NCBI RefSeq assembly: GCF_024490875.1
Contig: NZ_JACCLX010000021.1
Location: forward strand, 1 to 57,740
Length of the DNA stretch: 57,740 nt
Direction of reading: 5' to 3'
DNA from: Methanocaldococcus sp.
GTDB taxonomy: Archaea > AGJL01 > Methanococci > Methanococcales > Methanocaldococcaceae
Position numbers and translations under genes: made by a program. The notes under the pieces are model-generated. The model worked only from the letters and a program-made list of their open reading frames with translations, was not told where the DNA came from and searched no databases. Of this stretch, positions 19,068-28,356 are shown one piece after another. Numbering within the stretch: the first letter of the stretch is position 1; every line of letters begins with the position of its first letter.

Positions 19068-22000
19068 TTACAATTTTATTCCAACTACCTTACTCAAACC
19101 GTTTTTCATATAAACTCCATAAACTACATCTGCTTTACTAACCATCTGTTCTCTATGGCTTATAACTATAAACTGACTTTTTTTAGAGGCGTTTTTAATC
19201 ATATCTGCAATTAAAGAGACGTTTTTTACATCTAAGGCGGCATCAATCTCATCCAGTATATAAAATGGTGAAGGATTCAATCTTTGAATAGCAAATAAAA
19301 ATGCTAAGGCAGTTAAACTCTTTTCTCCTCCACTCATGGTATCTAAACTTAATAATTTTTTACCCCTTGGTGAGGCATCGATTAAAATACCTCCCTCAAA
19401 TGGATTTTTCTCATTTTCTAAGCTTAGTTTTCCAATTCCTCCAATCTCTTTATACACTTCCTCAAAGTTCTTAGCTATCTTGTTAAAAACTTCTATAAAG
19501 ACGTCTTTCTTTTTATTTTCAAGTTCTTTCATTAATTGTAGATATTTCTTTTCATCTCTTTCGTATTCTTTCCTTTTTTCTATAAGCTCATTATATCTGT
19601 TTAAAATATAGTTATAATCTTCAATAGCTCTCATATTTACTGGCTCTAATTTTTTTATTTCATTTTCTATTTCTCCTATGTATATTTCAAGATCTTCAAT
19701 GCTTTTATTATCTAATTCCTCATTTATATCTGTTTTTTCGCATAGATACAATTTTTTCTCTTCTTCTTCCAATTTACTCTTATATTTTGCCTTTTCAACT
19801 ATAAGCTCATTTATTCTATTTTCAATAACTCTCACTTTATTTATCAAATCTTTTTTACATTTTTCTAAGTTTTCTATCTCTTTTTCTATATGTTCTCTTT
19901 TTTCAGAAAGTGATTTTATATTTTTAGATAATTCTTCAAATCTTTTTTTCTTTTCTTCTAATATAGATGAGTTTTTTTCAATGCTTTCTTTATATAACTG
20001 TATATTTTTCTTTAGCATTTCTTTTTTATTTGTTAGTTCTGAAATTTTGTTATTTAACTCTTCAATTTTTGGAATTAATATCTCTTTTACTAAACTAAGT
20101 TCTTTCTCAATCTCATTTTTTAACTTATCTTTTTCTTTTTCTAAGATTTTTAATTCTTCGTCAATCTCTCTCAATCTTTTTAGATATTCGTTATTTTCAT
20201 ATTCTTTTAATTCACTAATAACTTTTTTTCTTTTTTCAATTAATTCATTTATCTTATTCTCTAACTTTTCAATTTTACTTGATATTTCTTCTTTTTTAAG
20301 TTTTAAATTACCAATTTCTTCTAAAATTTCCTTATTTTTTAATTCCAACTCCTTTATTTTTAAATTGTTTTTTTCTATAATTTCTCTCCTTCTCATTTCA
20401 TTTTTCTTAATTATTTCTAACTTGTTTTCAATTTCCATTTTTTTAGCAGAGCTCTTCTTTATTATCTCATTTAATCTTTCAATTTCACCTTTTACATTTC
20501 TCAATTCACTCTCAACAACCTTGATATTATTGGCTATTTCATTTAACTTACTCAAATCAATATCTACTTTAATTTTTGCTCCACTTTTGAATGTTCCCCC
20601 TCTTAACACACCACTGGGCTCTATAACCTCCCCATCCAATGTTACAAATCTAACTTTTCTATACTTCTCAGATAAAACTTTGGCAACATCAATATTTTTA
20701 ACTATTACAGTGTTTCCAAATACATACTCGAAAATTTTTCTATATTTTTCATCAAACTCTACTAAATCAATTGCCCTTCCTATGACACCATCTTCATCTA
20801 TATAATCTGCCTCTCTACCCTCAATTCTATCCAACGGTAGAAATGTGGCTCTTCCAAGTTTTCTCTCTTTTAGATACTTTATAGCCCTTACAGCGTCGTC
20901 TATTCTTTTAACAACTATGTAATTTAACCTATTTCCAGCCGCCACTTCAATTGCTGTCTTATATTCAACCTTGGTTTTTCCTAAATTTCCTACTATATCA
21001 ATAACGCCCGGTAAATTGGCATTTAATATTTCTTTAATAGCTCTATCTAAACAAAACTCATCCATTTCTTTTAATGCCCTAATTCTTGCATTTTCTTTAA
21101 CATATTGAGAATGCAATTCATCCAATTTTATCTGCAAATCCTTCTTTTTTTCTTCAAGTTCTTTTATTTTCTTTTTTGAAAATTCTATCTCTACTTTTAA
21201 GTTTTCGAGTTCTAAATATAGTGGCTTAGTATCAACGACTTCAAAATTTTCAAGTTCTTCCTTTAATTTTATAATAATTTCGTTATTTTTTTCAATTTCA
21301 AAGTATTTTTTATTTATTGTATTTTCTAAATCATTTAATTCTTTTTTTAATTTATAAAGTTCGTTCTGATTTTTTTCTATTTCATCAGTTAAATCTATTT
21401 CTAATTTCTTTAAATTTTTAATAATATTTTCACTTTCAGAGATTACATCCATTAATCTTTCTTTTTCATAATTTAAATCGTTAATCTTACTCTCAATTTC
21501 TTTAATCTTATTTTCTTTTTCAATTATTTTATTTCTATATTCAATTATCTTTTTTTGGGTATTTTCAATTTCATTCTTTTTAGTTTTAATTTCACTTTCA
21601 ACTTTATTTAACTCCTTTATACTATTGTCCAAAACTTTTTTATCATTTTCAATATCTAACTCCAATTCTTTTATTGACTTATGTAGTTCTAAAACTTCCT
21701 CATTGCCTTTTTCATTTAGTTCGTTTATTATATCATTTAATTTTAACTTTAAATTTTCAATTTTAGCATTTATTTCTTTAATTTTTTCTATAAATTCATC
21801 TTTGAGACTTTCTAAACTTTTAATGTCATTTTGGATATTCTCTAAAATGATATTTAGATAATTAACTCTTTTTAAAATTAAAAGATATTTTGCTGATTTT
21901 AACTCCTCATTTAACTTTATATATTTTTCAGCATCTTCCTTTTCTTTTTTAAGTTTTTTTAAATTATTTTCTACTTCACTAATCCTTATGTCAATCATTT

Positions 22001-22577
22001 CAATTAATTCCCTTGCCTTTTTCAATTCTTCCTCTGCCTTTTTCTTCTTTTCGTCAAATTCTGCAATTCCACTAATTTCGTCAATAATTTTTCTTCTTTC
22101 AATTGGAGAAATATTTATAATTTTTAATAAATCTCCTTGCGATATTACCGTATCCCCTAACAAACCTAACTTTCTAAATAAGTCAATAATTTCATACTTA
22201 GATAACTTTTTTCTTTTTTCTTTGTCATTCTCTTTCCAAACTAAAAAATAGTCAGTTTCTCCACTTTTTTTAATTCTTCTCAATATTCCTACGCTATTTG
22301 CATTAACGTTAAATACATTATTATCATTTGAAAAATATAAACAAACCTCTGAATACTCTTCTCTCTTTCCGTTGTGATAAGTTATTAATTCTTTAAACCT
22401 GTTTGCTCTCAACTTTTTAGCAGAGGTTTTTCCTAAAACAAAAAGTATAGCATCAACTATGTTGGATTTTCCACTACCATTTGGCCCTACAATGGCTGTA
22501 AATCCTTGTGGAATGTCTAATGATAATTTTTTAAATGATTTAAAGTTTTTTAATTCTATTTTTTCTAAAGTAACCAT
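19068..22577 (-). CDS. smc: Chromosome segregation protein SMC
   Basis: The 1169-residue protein has all parts of an SMC: Walker A GPNGSGKS at about 31-38, two long coiled coils (about 165-505 and 670-1010), a hinge between them with VIEPSGVLRGG at its end, the ABC signature MSGGEKSL and Walker B FYILDEIDAALD near the C terminus. SMC dimers with ScpA-like partners organise and separate chromosomes. The ATG at 22577 has GGTGA before it; the longer frame begins with a TTG inside that site. It follows the mobA-like gene by about 14 bases. Confidence 0.97.
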   Translation of the reverse strand: MVTLEKIELKNFKSFKKLSLDIPQGFTAIVGPNGSGKSNIVDAILFVLGKTSAKKLRANRFKELITYHNGKREEYSEVCLYFSNDNNVFNVNANSVGILRRIKKSGETDYFLVWKENDKEKRKKLSKYEIIDLFRKLGLLGDTVISQGDLLKIINISPIERRKIIDEISGIAEFDEKKKKAEEELKKARELIEMIDIRISEVENNLKKLKKEKEDAEKYIKLNEELKSAKYLLILKRVNYLNIILENIQNDIKSLESLKDEFIEKIKEINAKIENLKLKLNDIINELNEKGNEEVLELHKSIKELELDIENDKKVLDNSIKELNKVESEIKTKKNEIENTQKKIIEYRNKIIEKENKIKEIESKINDLNYEKERLMDVISESENIIKNLKKLEIDLTDEIEKNQNELYKLKKELNDLENTINKKYFEIEKNNEIIIKLKEELENFEVVDTKPLYLELENLKVEIEFSKKKIKELEEKKKDLQIKLDELHSQYVKENARIRALKEMDEFCLDRAIKEILNANLPGVIDIVGNLGKTKVEYKTAIEVAAGNRLNYIVVKRIDDAVRAIKYLKERKLGRATFLPLDRIEGREADYIDEDGVIGRAIDLVEFDEKYRKIFEYVFGNTVIVKNIDVAKVLSEKYRKVRFVTLDGEVIEPSGVLRGGTFKSGAKIKVDIDLSKLNEIANNIKVVESELRNVKGEIERLNEIIKKSSAKKMEIENKLEIIKKNEMRRREIIEKNNLKIKELELKNKEILEEIGNLKLKKEEISSKIEKLENKINELIEKRKKVISELKEYENNEYLKRLREIDEELKILEKEKDKLKNEIEKELSLVKEILIPKIEELNNKISELTNKKEMLKKNIQLYKESIEKNSSILEEKKKRFEELSKNIKSLSEKREHIEKEIENLEKCKKDLINKVRVIENRINELIVEKAKYKSKLEEEEKKLYLCEKTDINEELDNKSIEDLEIYIGEIENEIKKLEPVNMRAIEDYNYILNRYNELIEKRKEYERDEKKYLQLMKELENKKKDVFIEVFNKIAKNFEEVYKEIGGIGKLSLENEKNPFEGGILIDASPRGKKLLSLDTMSGGEKSLTALAFLFAIQRLNPSPFYILDEIDAALDVKNVSLIADMIKNASKKSQFIVISHREQMVSKADVVYGVYMKNGLSKVVGIKL

Positions 22578-22591
22578 TATTTTCACCAATA

Positions 22592-23203
22592 TTATTCATA
22601 CTTCAACTCCTGTATTGTATTTATATTTTTAAAGATTTTTTTAGATCTATCTAAATTTTCAGCCTTTATATAAAACGGATTTAAGTAAGATATAAAATAT
22701 CTTAAAGATAAGTTATTATCTTCCATTAGTATTTTATTTAGAAGATGTAAAGAACTTCTTCTATATAGGGCAAATAGTGGCTCTATAAAACCATTCTCAT
22801 GCTTTGGAACTATGCATAAATTACCTTTTTTAGATATTTTTATATAAGAGATTAATTTTATTATAGATTCTTTCGTTATGTATGGACAATCACACGGCAA
22901 AACAATAAACCACTCTGCATTTAAAACCCTCATACCGCACAAAATTCCCATAAGAGGGCCTTTATTTTCAATCAAGTCAAAAGATATTATGCAGTTATAT
23001 TTATTTAAATATTCTTTTTCTTTATCTAAGTCAATAGAATTTTTTGCAAAAACTGTAACATAAGGAATATTCAAACTTTTTAAAATGTCTGATGGATAAT
23101 TTATAAGATACTTTCCATTAAAAATTCTAAATGGTTTTTTTCCGCCAATTCTCTCTCCTTTACCACCAGACAAAATTATTCCTCCAATGATACTCCCACC
23201 CAA
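22592..23203 (-). CDS. mobA: MobA-like nucleotidyltransferase (molybdenum cofactor guanylyltransferase type)
   Basis: The opening IIGGIILSGGKGERIGGKKPF is cut short here to its key parts: the G-rich nucleotide loop SGGKGERIGGKK and the later LPCDCPYIT metal-binding block. These fit MobA, which joins GMP to molybdopterin; the tungsten/molybdenum formylmethanofuran dehydrogenases of methanogens need such cofactors. The only start that keeps the first strand is a TTG at 23203, which has no good ribosome binding site, so the exact start is uncertain. It precedes smc on the same strand. Confidence 0.78.
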   Translation of the reverse strand: MGGSIIGGIILSGGKGERIGGKKPFRIFNGKYLINYPSDILKSLNIPYVTVFAKNSIDLDKEKEYLNKYNCIISFDLIENKGPLMGILCGMRVLNAEWFIVLPCDCPYITKESIIKLISYIKISKKGNLCIVPKHENGFIEPLFALYRRSSLHLLNKILMEDNNLSLRYFISYLNPFYIKAENLDRSKKIFKNINTIQELKYE

Positions 23204-23272
23204 GAATGTTAAAAACTTTAATAATCTTTTGATAATAATAAATATATAAAATTTATATAAATGGTGATGATT

Positions 23273-24925
23273 ATGAGCACAGCAGTAAAGGTAAAAAATT
23301 TAACAAAAAAATATGGGGATTTTAAAGCATTAGATAATGTCTCTTTTGAAGCAAAAAAGGGAGAGATTTTAGGAATTGTTGGAAAAAGTGGAGCAGGAAA
23401 AACTACTCTAATTAGAATTTTAAGAGGTTCTTTAGATTACGATGAAGGGGAAGTAGAAATATTGGGTAGAAAAGATAACTTTAAAGAGGTAACTGCTATT
23501 CATTTACAGAGAAATTTTGCACTATGGGCAGAGCCAGTAATTAATAACATTATAAGAAAACTTTACGCCATAAGAAACAAATCTGATGAATTATTGCCAA
23601 TGGAAGAGGAATGGGAAGAGTATGAAAAAGAAGCCTTAGAGATATTAAAATTAGTTGGTTTAGAACATAAAAAGGATGCTTTTGCAAACATACTAAGTGG
23701 AGGAGAAAAACAAAGGCTAATATTAGGTAGGCAGATAGCTAAAATTTATGAAAAGGGAGAGGGAGTTTTATTATTGGATGAACCAGCAACAATGGCTTGT
23801 CCAGCATCTAAGCAGAAACTATTAGATGTAATTAAAAATATTAGAGATAAGTTAAATATAACTGTAATTATAACCTCCCATTTGCCAGAAGTGCATAGAT
23901 ATCTTTGTGATAGATTGATATTATTGGAAGATGGAAAAGTAAAAAAAATTGGAGATGTTGAAACAGTCTTAAATGAGTTTTTGAAAGATATGAAGCCACC
24001 TTATATAAGAACTCCTAAAATAAAAGACAATGATATAATAAAAGTTGAAAATGTCTCTAAGAGATACTATGTTATTCATGGAGGAGAAACACTAAACTTA
24101 AAAAATATCTCCTTCAATGTTAAAGAGGGGGAAATAGTGTCTATTATTGGGCCTAGTGGTGTTGGAAAAACTGTAATTATGAGATTGATGGCTGGCTTAG
24201 AATTACCTAATGAAGGAAGAATTATTGTTGATGGAGTTGATATAACCAAATATGGATGGGAAAGAATAGAACTTAGAAAGAGAATAGGAATTATGCATCA
24301 AGAGTTTTCTCTACCATATTATCAAACAGTTGAAAATTTATTAAAATATAGATTGGGATTAAAAGGAGAAAAGGCAATTGCTCATGCAAAAGTAAAGGCA
24401 GATGAACTTGGCATTTCTCCAAAGATTGTAGATGCAATTTATCAATTAATCGATGTCCCAGAGGCAGAGAGAATTTCAAAACTTCAAAAGATGGGTTTAA
24501 CAGAAGATATAATTTATAAACTATTCCCACCAATTGTTGAAGATTTTAAGCCAGATGAAATTTTAGAGGCGTTAGATTTAGGTAAGGACATTTTAAAGAA
24601 AAAAGTTTCTGAACTTAGCGGAGGGCAAAAGGTTAGAGTGGCTATGGCTTTGCAGTTAATAACTAAGCCAAAGATTTTATTCTTAGATGAGCCTTTTGGA
24701 GATTTAGATCCAATAACATTAAGAGATGTTGCAAACTATTTAAAGAAAATAAATGAGAAATTTGGCACAACAATAGTTTTAGTGTCTCACTGTGTAGATT
24801 TTATTAAAGAGATTAGTGATAGAGCAATACTCTTAGATAATAATAAATTAGTTATGGAAGGAAAACCTGAAAAGGTTTGTGAAGAATTTATAAAAAGAAG
24901 TAATGCAAGGTTTATACGACCATAA
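23273..24925 (+). CDS. atwA: Methyl-coenzyme M reductase activation component A2 (double ABC ATPase)
   Basis: Two ABC ATPase domains lie in tandem. The first has Walker A GKSGAGKT (about 37-44) and signature LSGGEKQR; the second has GPSGVGKT and LSGGQKVR with Walker B ILFLDEP. No membrane segment is present. The insert after the second Walker A region and the DEPATMACPASKQ block match component A2, which uses ATP in the reductive activation of methyl-CoM reductase. GGTGAT (23263-23268) picks the ATG at 23273. It is divergent from the mobA-smc run and stands alone before a long non-coding stretch. Confidence 0.92.
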   Translation: MSTAVKVKNLTKKYGDFKALDNVSFEAKKGEILGIVGKSGAGKTTLIRILRGSLDYDEGEVEILGRKDNFKEVTAIHLQRNFALWAEPVINNIIRKLYAIRNKSDELLPMEEEWEEYEKEALEILKLVGLEHKKDAFANILSGGEKQRLILGRQIAKIYEKGEGVLLLDEPATMACPASKQKLLDVIKNIRDKLNITVIITSHLPEVHRYLCDRLILLEDGKVKKIGDVETVLNEFLKDMKPPYIRTPKIKDNDIIKVENVSKRYYVIHGGETLNLKNISFNVKEGEIVSIIGPSGVGKTVIMRLMAGLELPNEGRIIVDGVDITKYGWERIELRKRIGIMHQEFSLPYYQTVENLLKYRLGLKGEKAIAHAKVKADELGISPKIVDAIYQLIDVPEAERISKLQKMGLTEDIIYKLFPPIVEDFKPDEILEALDLGKDILKKKVSELSGGQKVRVAMALQLITKPKILFLDEPFGDLDPITLRDVANYLKKINEKFGTTIVLVSHCVDFIKEISDRAILLDNNKLVMEGKPEKVCEEFIKRSNARFIRP

Positions 24926-24942
24926 GAGGCTCTACCTCTTAT
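24922..24942 (+). terminator. Hairpin at the end of atwA
   Basis: ataagagg (24922-24929) pairs perfectly with cctcttat (24935-24942) around a five-base loop. It overlaps the stop of atwA and is followed by T-rich DNA, so it may end or stabilise the transcript. Confidence 0.5.
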
Positions 24943-25245
24943 TGATATACCTCCCATAAGTTAGTTTTTATTTTTATTTATTATCCCTTCTCTCTCGCTA
25001 AAAATTGTTATTTTTTAATTTAGAGGGGTTTAATTTGAAATTTTTTAATTTTAAAAATTTTTATCCAATTTCAGAGGGTCTTTTATTTTGATTAATTTTA
25101 ATATTTGACTTTACTAAATTATTGAGATTTTTAGGAGATTTTATTTAACTGTTTTTATCTCTAATTTTCCCCGATAATTAGGTTAATAACAAAAATTTTA
25201 AGGATTTTAAAGACAATAAACCAAAATAGAAAAGTATAAATAAAA
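24943..25245. other. Non-coding, very AT-rich stretch before the CRISPR array
   Basis: No open frame with a start and ribosome binding site is seen on either strand. The sequence is rich in T runs and has repeated agaggg/gagggt words. It may be the long, conserved leader that precedes CRISPR arrays in Methanocaldococcus, but this needs comparison with other arrays of the genome. Confidence 0.5.
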
Positions 25246-25288
25246 GTTCGGAGGTATATAAATAACAAGGGTAATTGACCCTCCGAAC
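25246..25288. promoter_or_regulatory. Inverted repeat upstream of the CRISPR promoter
   Basis: gttcggagg (25246-25254) is matched by cctccgaac (25280-25288) across 25 bases. A smaller inverted repeat, agggt/accct (25268-25272 and 25278-25282), overlaps the right arm, so two alternative hairpins are possible. It ends ten bases before a TATA box. It could be a protein-binding site in the leader. Confidence 0.55.
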
Positions 25289-25297
25289 TATAACCCC

Positions 25298-25305
25298 TAT
25301 ATAAA
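25298..25305 (+). promoter_or_regulatory. Probable TATA box of the CRISPR array
   Basis: tatataaa lies about 50 bases before the first repeat. A start some 25 bases downstream would give a transcript beginning shortly before the first repeat. Confidence 0.55.
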
Positions 25306-25611
25306 GAAGTATAATAAAGTAATTTTAGAAAATTATCTCTTCAAATTGTGTCCTGTTTAAAATCAAGCCCCAAAGGGGATGGAAATACAGAAATTGAAAT
25401 TAAAAAAGTTAATAACTCACTAAAAAAGTTTAAAATCAAGCCCCAAAGGGGATGGAAATAGTTTATTTTTTAATTCAACTATGGCAACATCTTTAATGTT
25501 TAAAATCAAGCCCCAAAGGGGATGGAAATAAATCTTCTTTTGTGTTAATGGATTGATCTCTGACATCCTTACCAGTTTAAAATCAGGCCCCAAAGGGAAA
25601 GGCAAAAAGAG

Positions 25612-25637
25612 GCATTGCTTCTTTTAAGAAGCAATGC
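25612..25637 (+). other. Perfect 12-bp hairpin inside the distal CRISPR region
   Basis: gcattgcttctt (25612-25623) and aagaagcaatgc (25626-25637) pair without mismatch around a two-base tt gap. It lies in the 65-base stretch between the fourth and fifth (degenerate) repeats, where a spacer would normally be. Confidence 0.85.
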
Positions 25638-25645
25638 ATCCCGGG

Positions 25646-25676
25646 TATCCCAATAGGGCGGAGCCCTATGGGTATA
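25646..25676 (+). other. Second strong hairpin in the distal CRISPR region
   Basis: tatccc and atagggc (25646-25659, with one bulged A at 25652) pair with gccctat and gggtata (25663-25676) around a gga loop, giving about 13 pairs. It follows the first hairpin after eight bases and runs into the fifth repeat remnant. Confidence 0.8.
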
Positions 25677-25847
25677 TAATCAAGCCCCAAAGGAGATAAA
25701 AATATTTAAATTTTTTAATAGCATAAAATATCCATATATAGAAATATATAAATCATTAGGATATATAATATAACATTAATTTTTATATAGTTCAATAAAA
25801 TAAGTAATTCCATCCAGTTTTTTAAAACAAAATTATTGAGGGGAATT

Positions 25848-27440
25848 ATGCATTGGGCTGATGTAATAGCTAAAAAATTAATTGAAGAGAAAAAAGTAGA
25901 TAAGTATGTAGTGGCTACTGGAATAACTCCTTCGGGACATATTCATATAGGAAATGCAAGAGAAACACTAACAGCAGATGCAATTTATAAAAGTTTAAAA
26001 AATATGGATGTTGAGGCAGAGTTAATATTTATAGCAGACACTTATGACCCTTTAAGGAAGTTGTATCCATTTTTACCAAAAGAGTTTGAACAATACATAG
26101 GAATGCCTCTAAGTGAAATCCCTTGTCCAGAGGGTTGTTGTGAAAATTATGCAGAGCACTTTTTAAAACCTTATTTAGAGAGTTTAGATGATTTAGGAAT
26201 AGAAATAACAACTTATAGGGCTGATAAACTCTATAAAGAAGGATTTTATGATGAGAAAATAAAAATTGCCTTAGAGAATAGAGAAAAAATAATGGAAATT
26301 TTAAATAAATTTAGATCTACTCCATTACCAGATGATTGGTATCCTATCAATGTTGTTTGTGAAAATTGTAGAAGATTAAAGACAAAGGTTTTAAAATACG
26401 ATAGTGAGAAAGAAGAAGTATATTATAAATGTGAGATTTGTGGATTTGAGGGAGTTGTAAAACCTTACAAAGGTAGAGCAAAACTTCCATGGAGAGTAGA
26501 TTGGCCAGCGAGATGGAGCATATTCAATGTAACAATCGAGCCAATGGGTAAAGATCACGCCGCCGCTGGTGGCTCTTATGATACAGGAGTTTTAATAGCA
26601 AGAGAAGTTTATAATTATGAACCTCCTAAAAAGGTTGTTTATGAATGGATTCAGTTAAAGGTTGGAGATAAGGCAATTCCAATGAGTTCCTCAAAAGGTG
26701 TAGTGTTTGCTGTAAAGGATTGGACTTACATAGCTCACCCAGAGATTTTAAGATACTTAATTATGAGAAGTAAGCCAACAAAACACATTGACTTTGATTT
26801 AAAGAAAATTCCTGATTTAGTTGATGAGTATGATAGATTAGAGGAGTTTTACTTCAATAACAAAGATAGAAATGACTTAAATGAGGATGATTTAGAAAAA
26901 ATAAGAATTTATGAATTATCAACCCTAAAAATTCCAGAAACGAAACCTTTTGTAGTTCCATACAGATTTTGTTCAATTATTGCTCAACTAACCTATAATG
27001 AAGAAAAAAATGACGTAGATATGGAGAGAGTATTTGAAATTTTGAAAAGGAATAATTACAATGTGGAAAATATTGATGAATTTAGCTTAAAAAAGTTAAA
27101 GGATAGATTATTAATGGCAAGAAACTGGGCCTTGAAGTATGGAGAAAAGTTGATTATAATTGATGAGAATGAAGCAAAAGAAATATATGAAAAATTGAAG
27201 GATAAGCAAAAAGAATGGATTAAATACTTTGCTGAAAAATTAAAGACTGCTGAATTTGACGCTCTAACTTTGCATGAATTAATATATCAAACAGCAAAAG
27301 ATATTGGTTTAAATCCAAGAGATGCTTTCCAAGCGTCATATATGATTTTATTGGGCAAAAAGTATGGTCCAAAGTTGGGTTCTTTCTTAGCTACCTTAGG
27401 AAGAGATTTTGTATTAAGAAGATATTCTTTATTTAATTAA
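25848..27440 (+). CDS. lysS: Lysyl-tRNA synthetase, class I
   Basis: A class I enzyme, as in many archaea: the HIGH-type site is HIHIG (about 31-35) after TPSG, and the KMSKS-type site is PMSSSKG (about 283-289). A zinc-finger-like segment with CENC and CEIC lies at about 170-197, and an alpha-helical C-terminal domain follows. GAGGGG before the ATG at 25848 decides the start; the longer frame opens with a TTG inside that site. A TATA-like tttttatatag near 25780-25790 probably drives it, separate from the CRISPR region. Confidence 0.97.
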   Translation: MHWADVIAKKLIEEKKVDKYVVATGITPSGHIHIGNARETLTADAIYKSLKNMDVEAELIFIADTYDPLRKLYPFLPKEFEQYIGMPLSEIPCPEGCCENYAEHFLKPYLESLDDLGIEITTYRADKLYKEGFYDEKIKIALENREKIMEILNKFRSTPLPDDWYPINVVCENCRRLKTKVLKYDSEKEEVYYKCEICGFEGVVKPYKGRAKLPWRVDWPARWSIFNVTIEPMGKDHAAAGGSYDTGVLIAREVYNYEPPKKVVYEWIQLKVGDKAIPMSSSKGVVFAVKDWTYIAHPEILRYLIMRSKPTKHIDFDLKKIPDLVDEYDRLEEFYFNNKDRNDLNEDDLEKIRIYELSTLKIPETKPFVVPYRFCSIIAQLTYNEEKNDVDMERVFEILKRNNYNVENIDEFSLKKLKDRLLMARNWALKYGEKLIIIDENEAKEIYEKLKDKQKEWIKYFAEKLKTAEFDALTLHELIYQTAKDIGLNPRDAFQASYMILLGKKYGPKLGSFLATLGRDFVLRRYSLFN

Positions 27441-27504
27441 AATTTTTATATTGTGAAGTTGAAGGAATTAATCTTAATAATTATATTTTTACTTTGGTGG
27501 TAGA

Positions 27505-28290
27505 ATGATAAAAATACATGCATTAGAAGAAGTTAAAGGGAATGTAAAAGATATAGTCGAAAAAGAATTTGAAAAATTATCTAAGGAATTAAAAGAAAAA
27601 TATAACGCTAAACTTAGATATGTTGATGAAGATTTAGAAGAAAATGAAAATTTAAAGTTTTATACAAAAATTGGAGAGTTTGAAATAGAGTTTGGTAGTT
27701 TTAAAGATTATATAGATTTCTGTTTAAAGTATGGTGCTGACATAGAAGTTATAAAGCCATCAAAATTAAAACTCAAATCTAATGAAATAAACGAAGTTTT
27801 AGGTTTAGTTATAAGTTTTTTTAAAACCTTTGTAGAGACATACAAGGTTGGATTTAACGTATATATAGATGAAGAAAAAAAGAAAGAGATTAATGTAGAA
27901 GAATACAAAAAAGGAAAATATGACGAAGATGAAATAATTGATTTTGAAGATGAAGGATTTATAAGAGTTAAGGCAGTTTTTGAAGGTTTTGGAAAAAGTG
28001 AAGAAGAGGTTATAAAGAATTTGATAGCCTCTTTAAATATGGAAAATGTAATTATCAATAAAGTTATAACTCAAAATTTCAGTGACAAAAACTTTAATGG
28101 ATTGATAGGAATTGACTTATTATGTAAACCTTTTGAAATGTTTGAAATTGCATATAAATATTTACCTGTTGCAATCTCTGTTCAAAAGGATGAGATTGAG
28201 TTAGATTTGGCAAATATTCAAGATATTGGAAATGAGTTGTCTGGCGCCGTGTTTGAATTAAGTCACACTGTAACAATGAGAAAGAGATAA
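27505..28290 (+). CDS. Conserved-looking protein of unknown function
   Basis: I do not recognise this 261-residue acidic protein. It has no signal peptide, membrane segment, cysteine cluster or nucleotide-binding motif that I can see. Helical charged segments (1-50) are followed by a mixed part; the final EIELDLANIQDIGNELSGAVFELSH part looks like an ordered domain. GGTGGT lies before the ATG. It stands between lysS and korB with about 65 bases on each side, so it may be a single transcription unit. Confidence 0.75.
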   Translation: MIKIHALEEVKGNVKDIVEKEFEKLSKELKEKYNAKLRYVDEDLEENENLKFYTKIGEFEIEFGSFKDYIDFCLKYGADIEVIKPSKLKLKSNEINEVLGLVISFFKTFVETYKVGFNVYIDEEKKKEINVEEYKKGKYDEDEIIDFEDEGFIRVKAVFEGFGKSEEEVIKNLIASLNMENVIINKVITQNFSDKNFNGLIGIDLLCKPFEMFEIAYKYLPVAISVQKDEIELDLANIQDIGNELSGAVFELSHTVTMRKR

Positions 28291-28356
28291 ACTAAAAATA
28301 ATCCATATAAATAAATTAAAGCAAACAAATTAAAATAAAAATTTTGAGGTGATATA

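Larger units (their letters stand above)
25355..25703 (+). CRISPR. Small CRISPR array: three identical repeats plus degenerate distal copies
   Basis: The 32-base repeat starts gtttaaaatcaagcccc and ends aaaggggatggaaat. Three copies are identical: 25355-25386, 25428-25459 and 25498-25529. Spacers are 41, 38 and 45 bases. A fourth copy (25575-25606) is intact in its first half but altered in the second, and a fifth remnant (25672-25703) matches at about 28 of 32 positions. The centre of the repeat is a palindrome (gcccc/gggg). Decay on the right and the GGAAAT end argue for transcription to the right from a leader at the left. No cas gene lies in the window. Confidence 0.93.

Noticed and set aside
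19336-20805. Long open frames on the plus strand opposite smc
   Set aside because: They are rich in Ser, Phe, Leu and Ile, as the complement of Lys/Glu-rich coiled coil must be, have no ribosome binding sites, and lie wholly within smc.
23204-23272. The divergent mobA/atwA gap as a site of a C/D sRNA because it contains gatgat
   Set aside because: The motif is the ribosome binding site and start of atwA; no D boxes lie at proper distances.
25420-25605. A 61-residue minus-strand frame over the CRISPR array
   Set aside because: The repeated protein segments arise from the CRISPR repeats themselves; there is no start signal.
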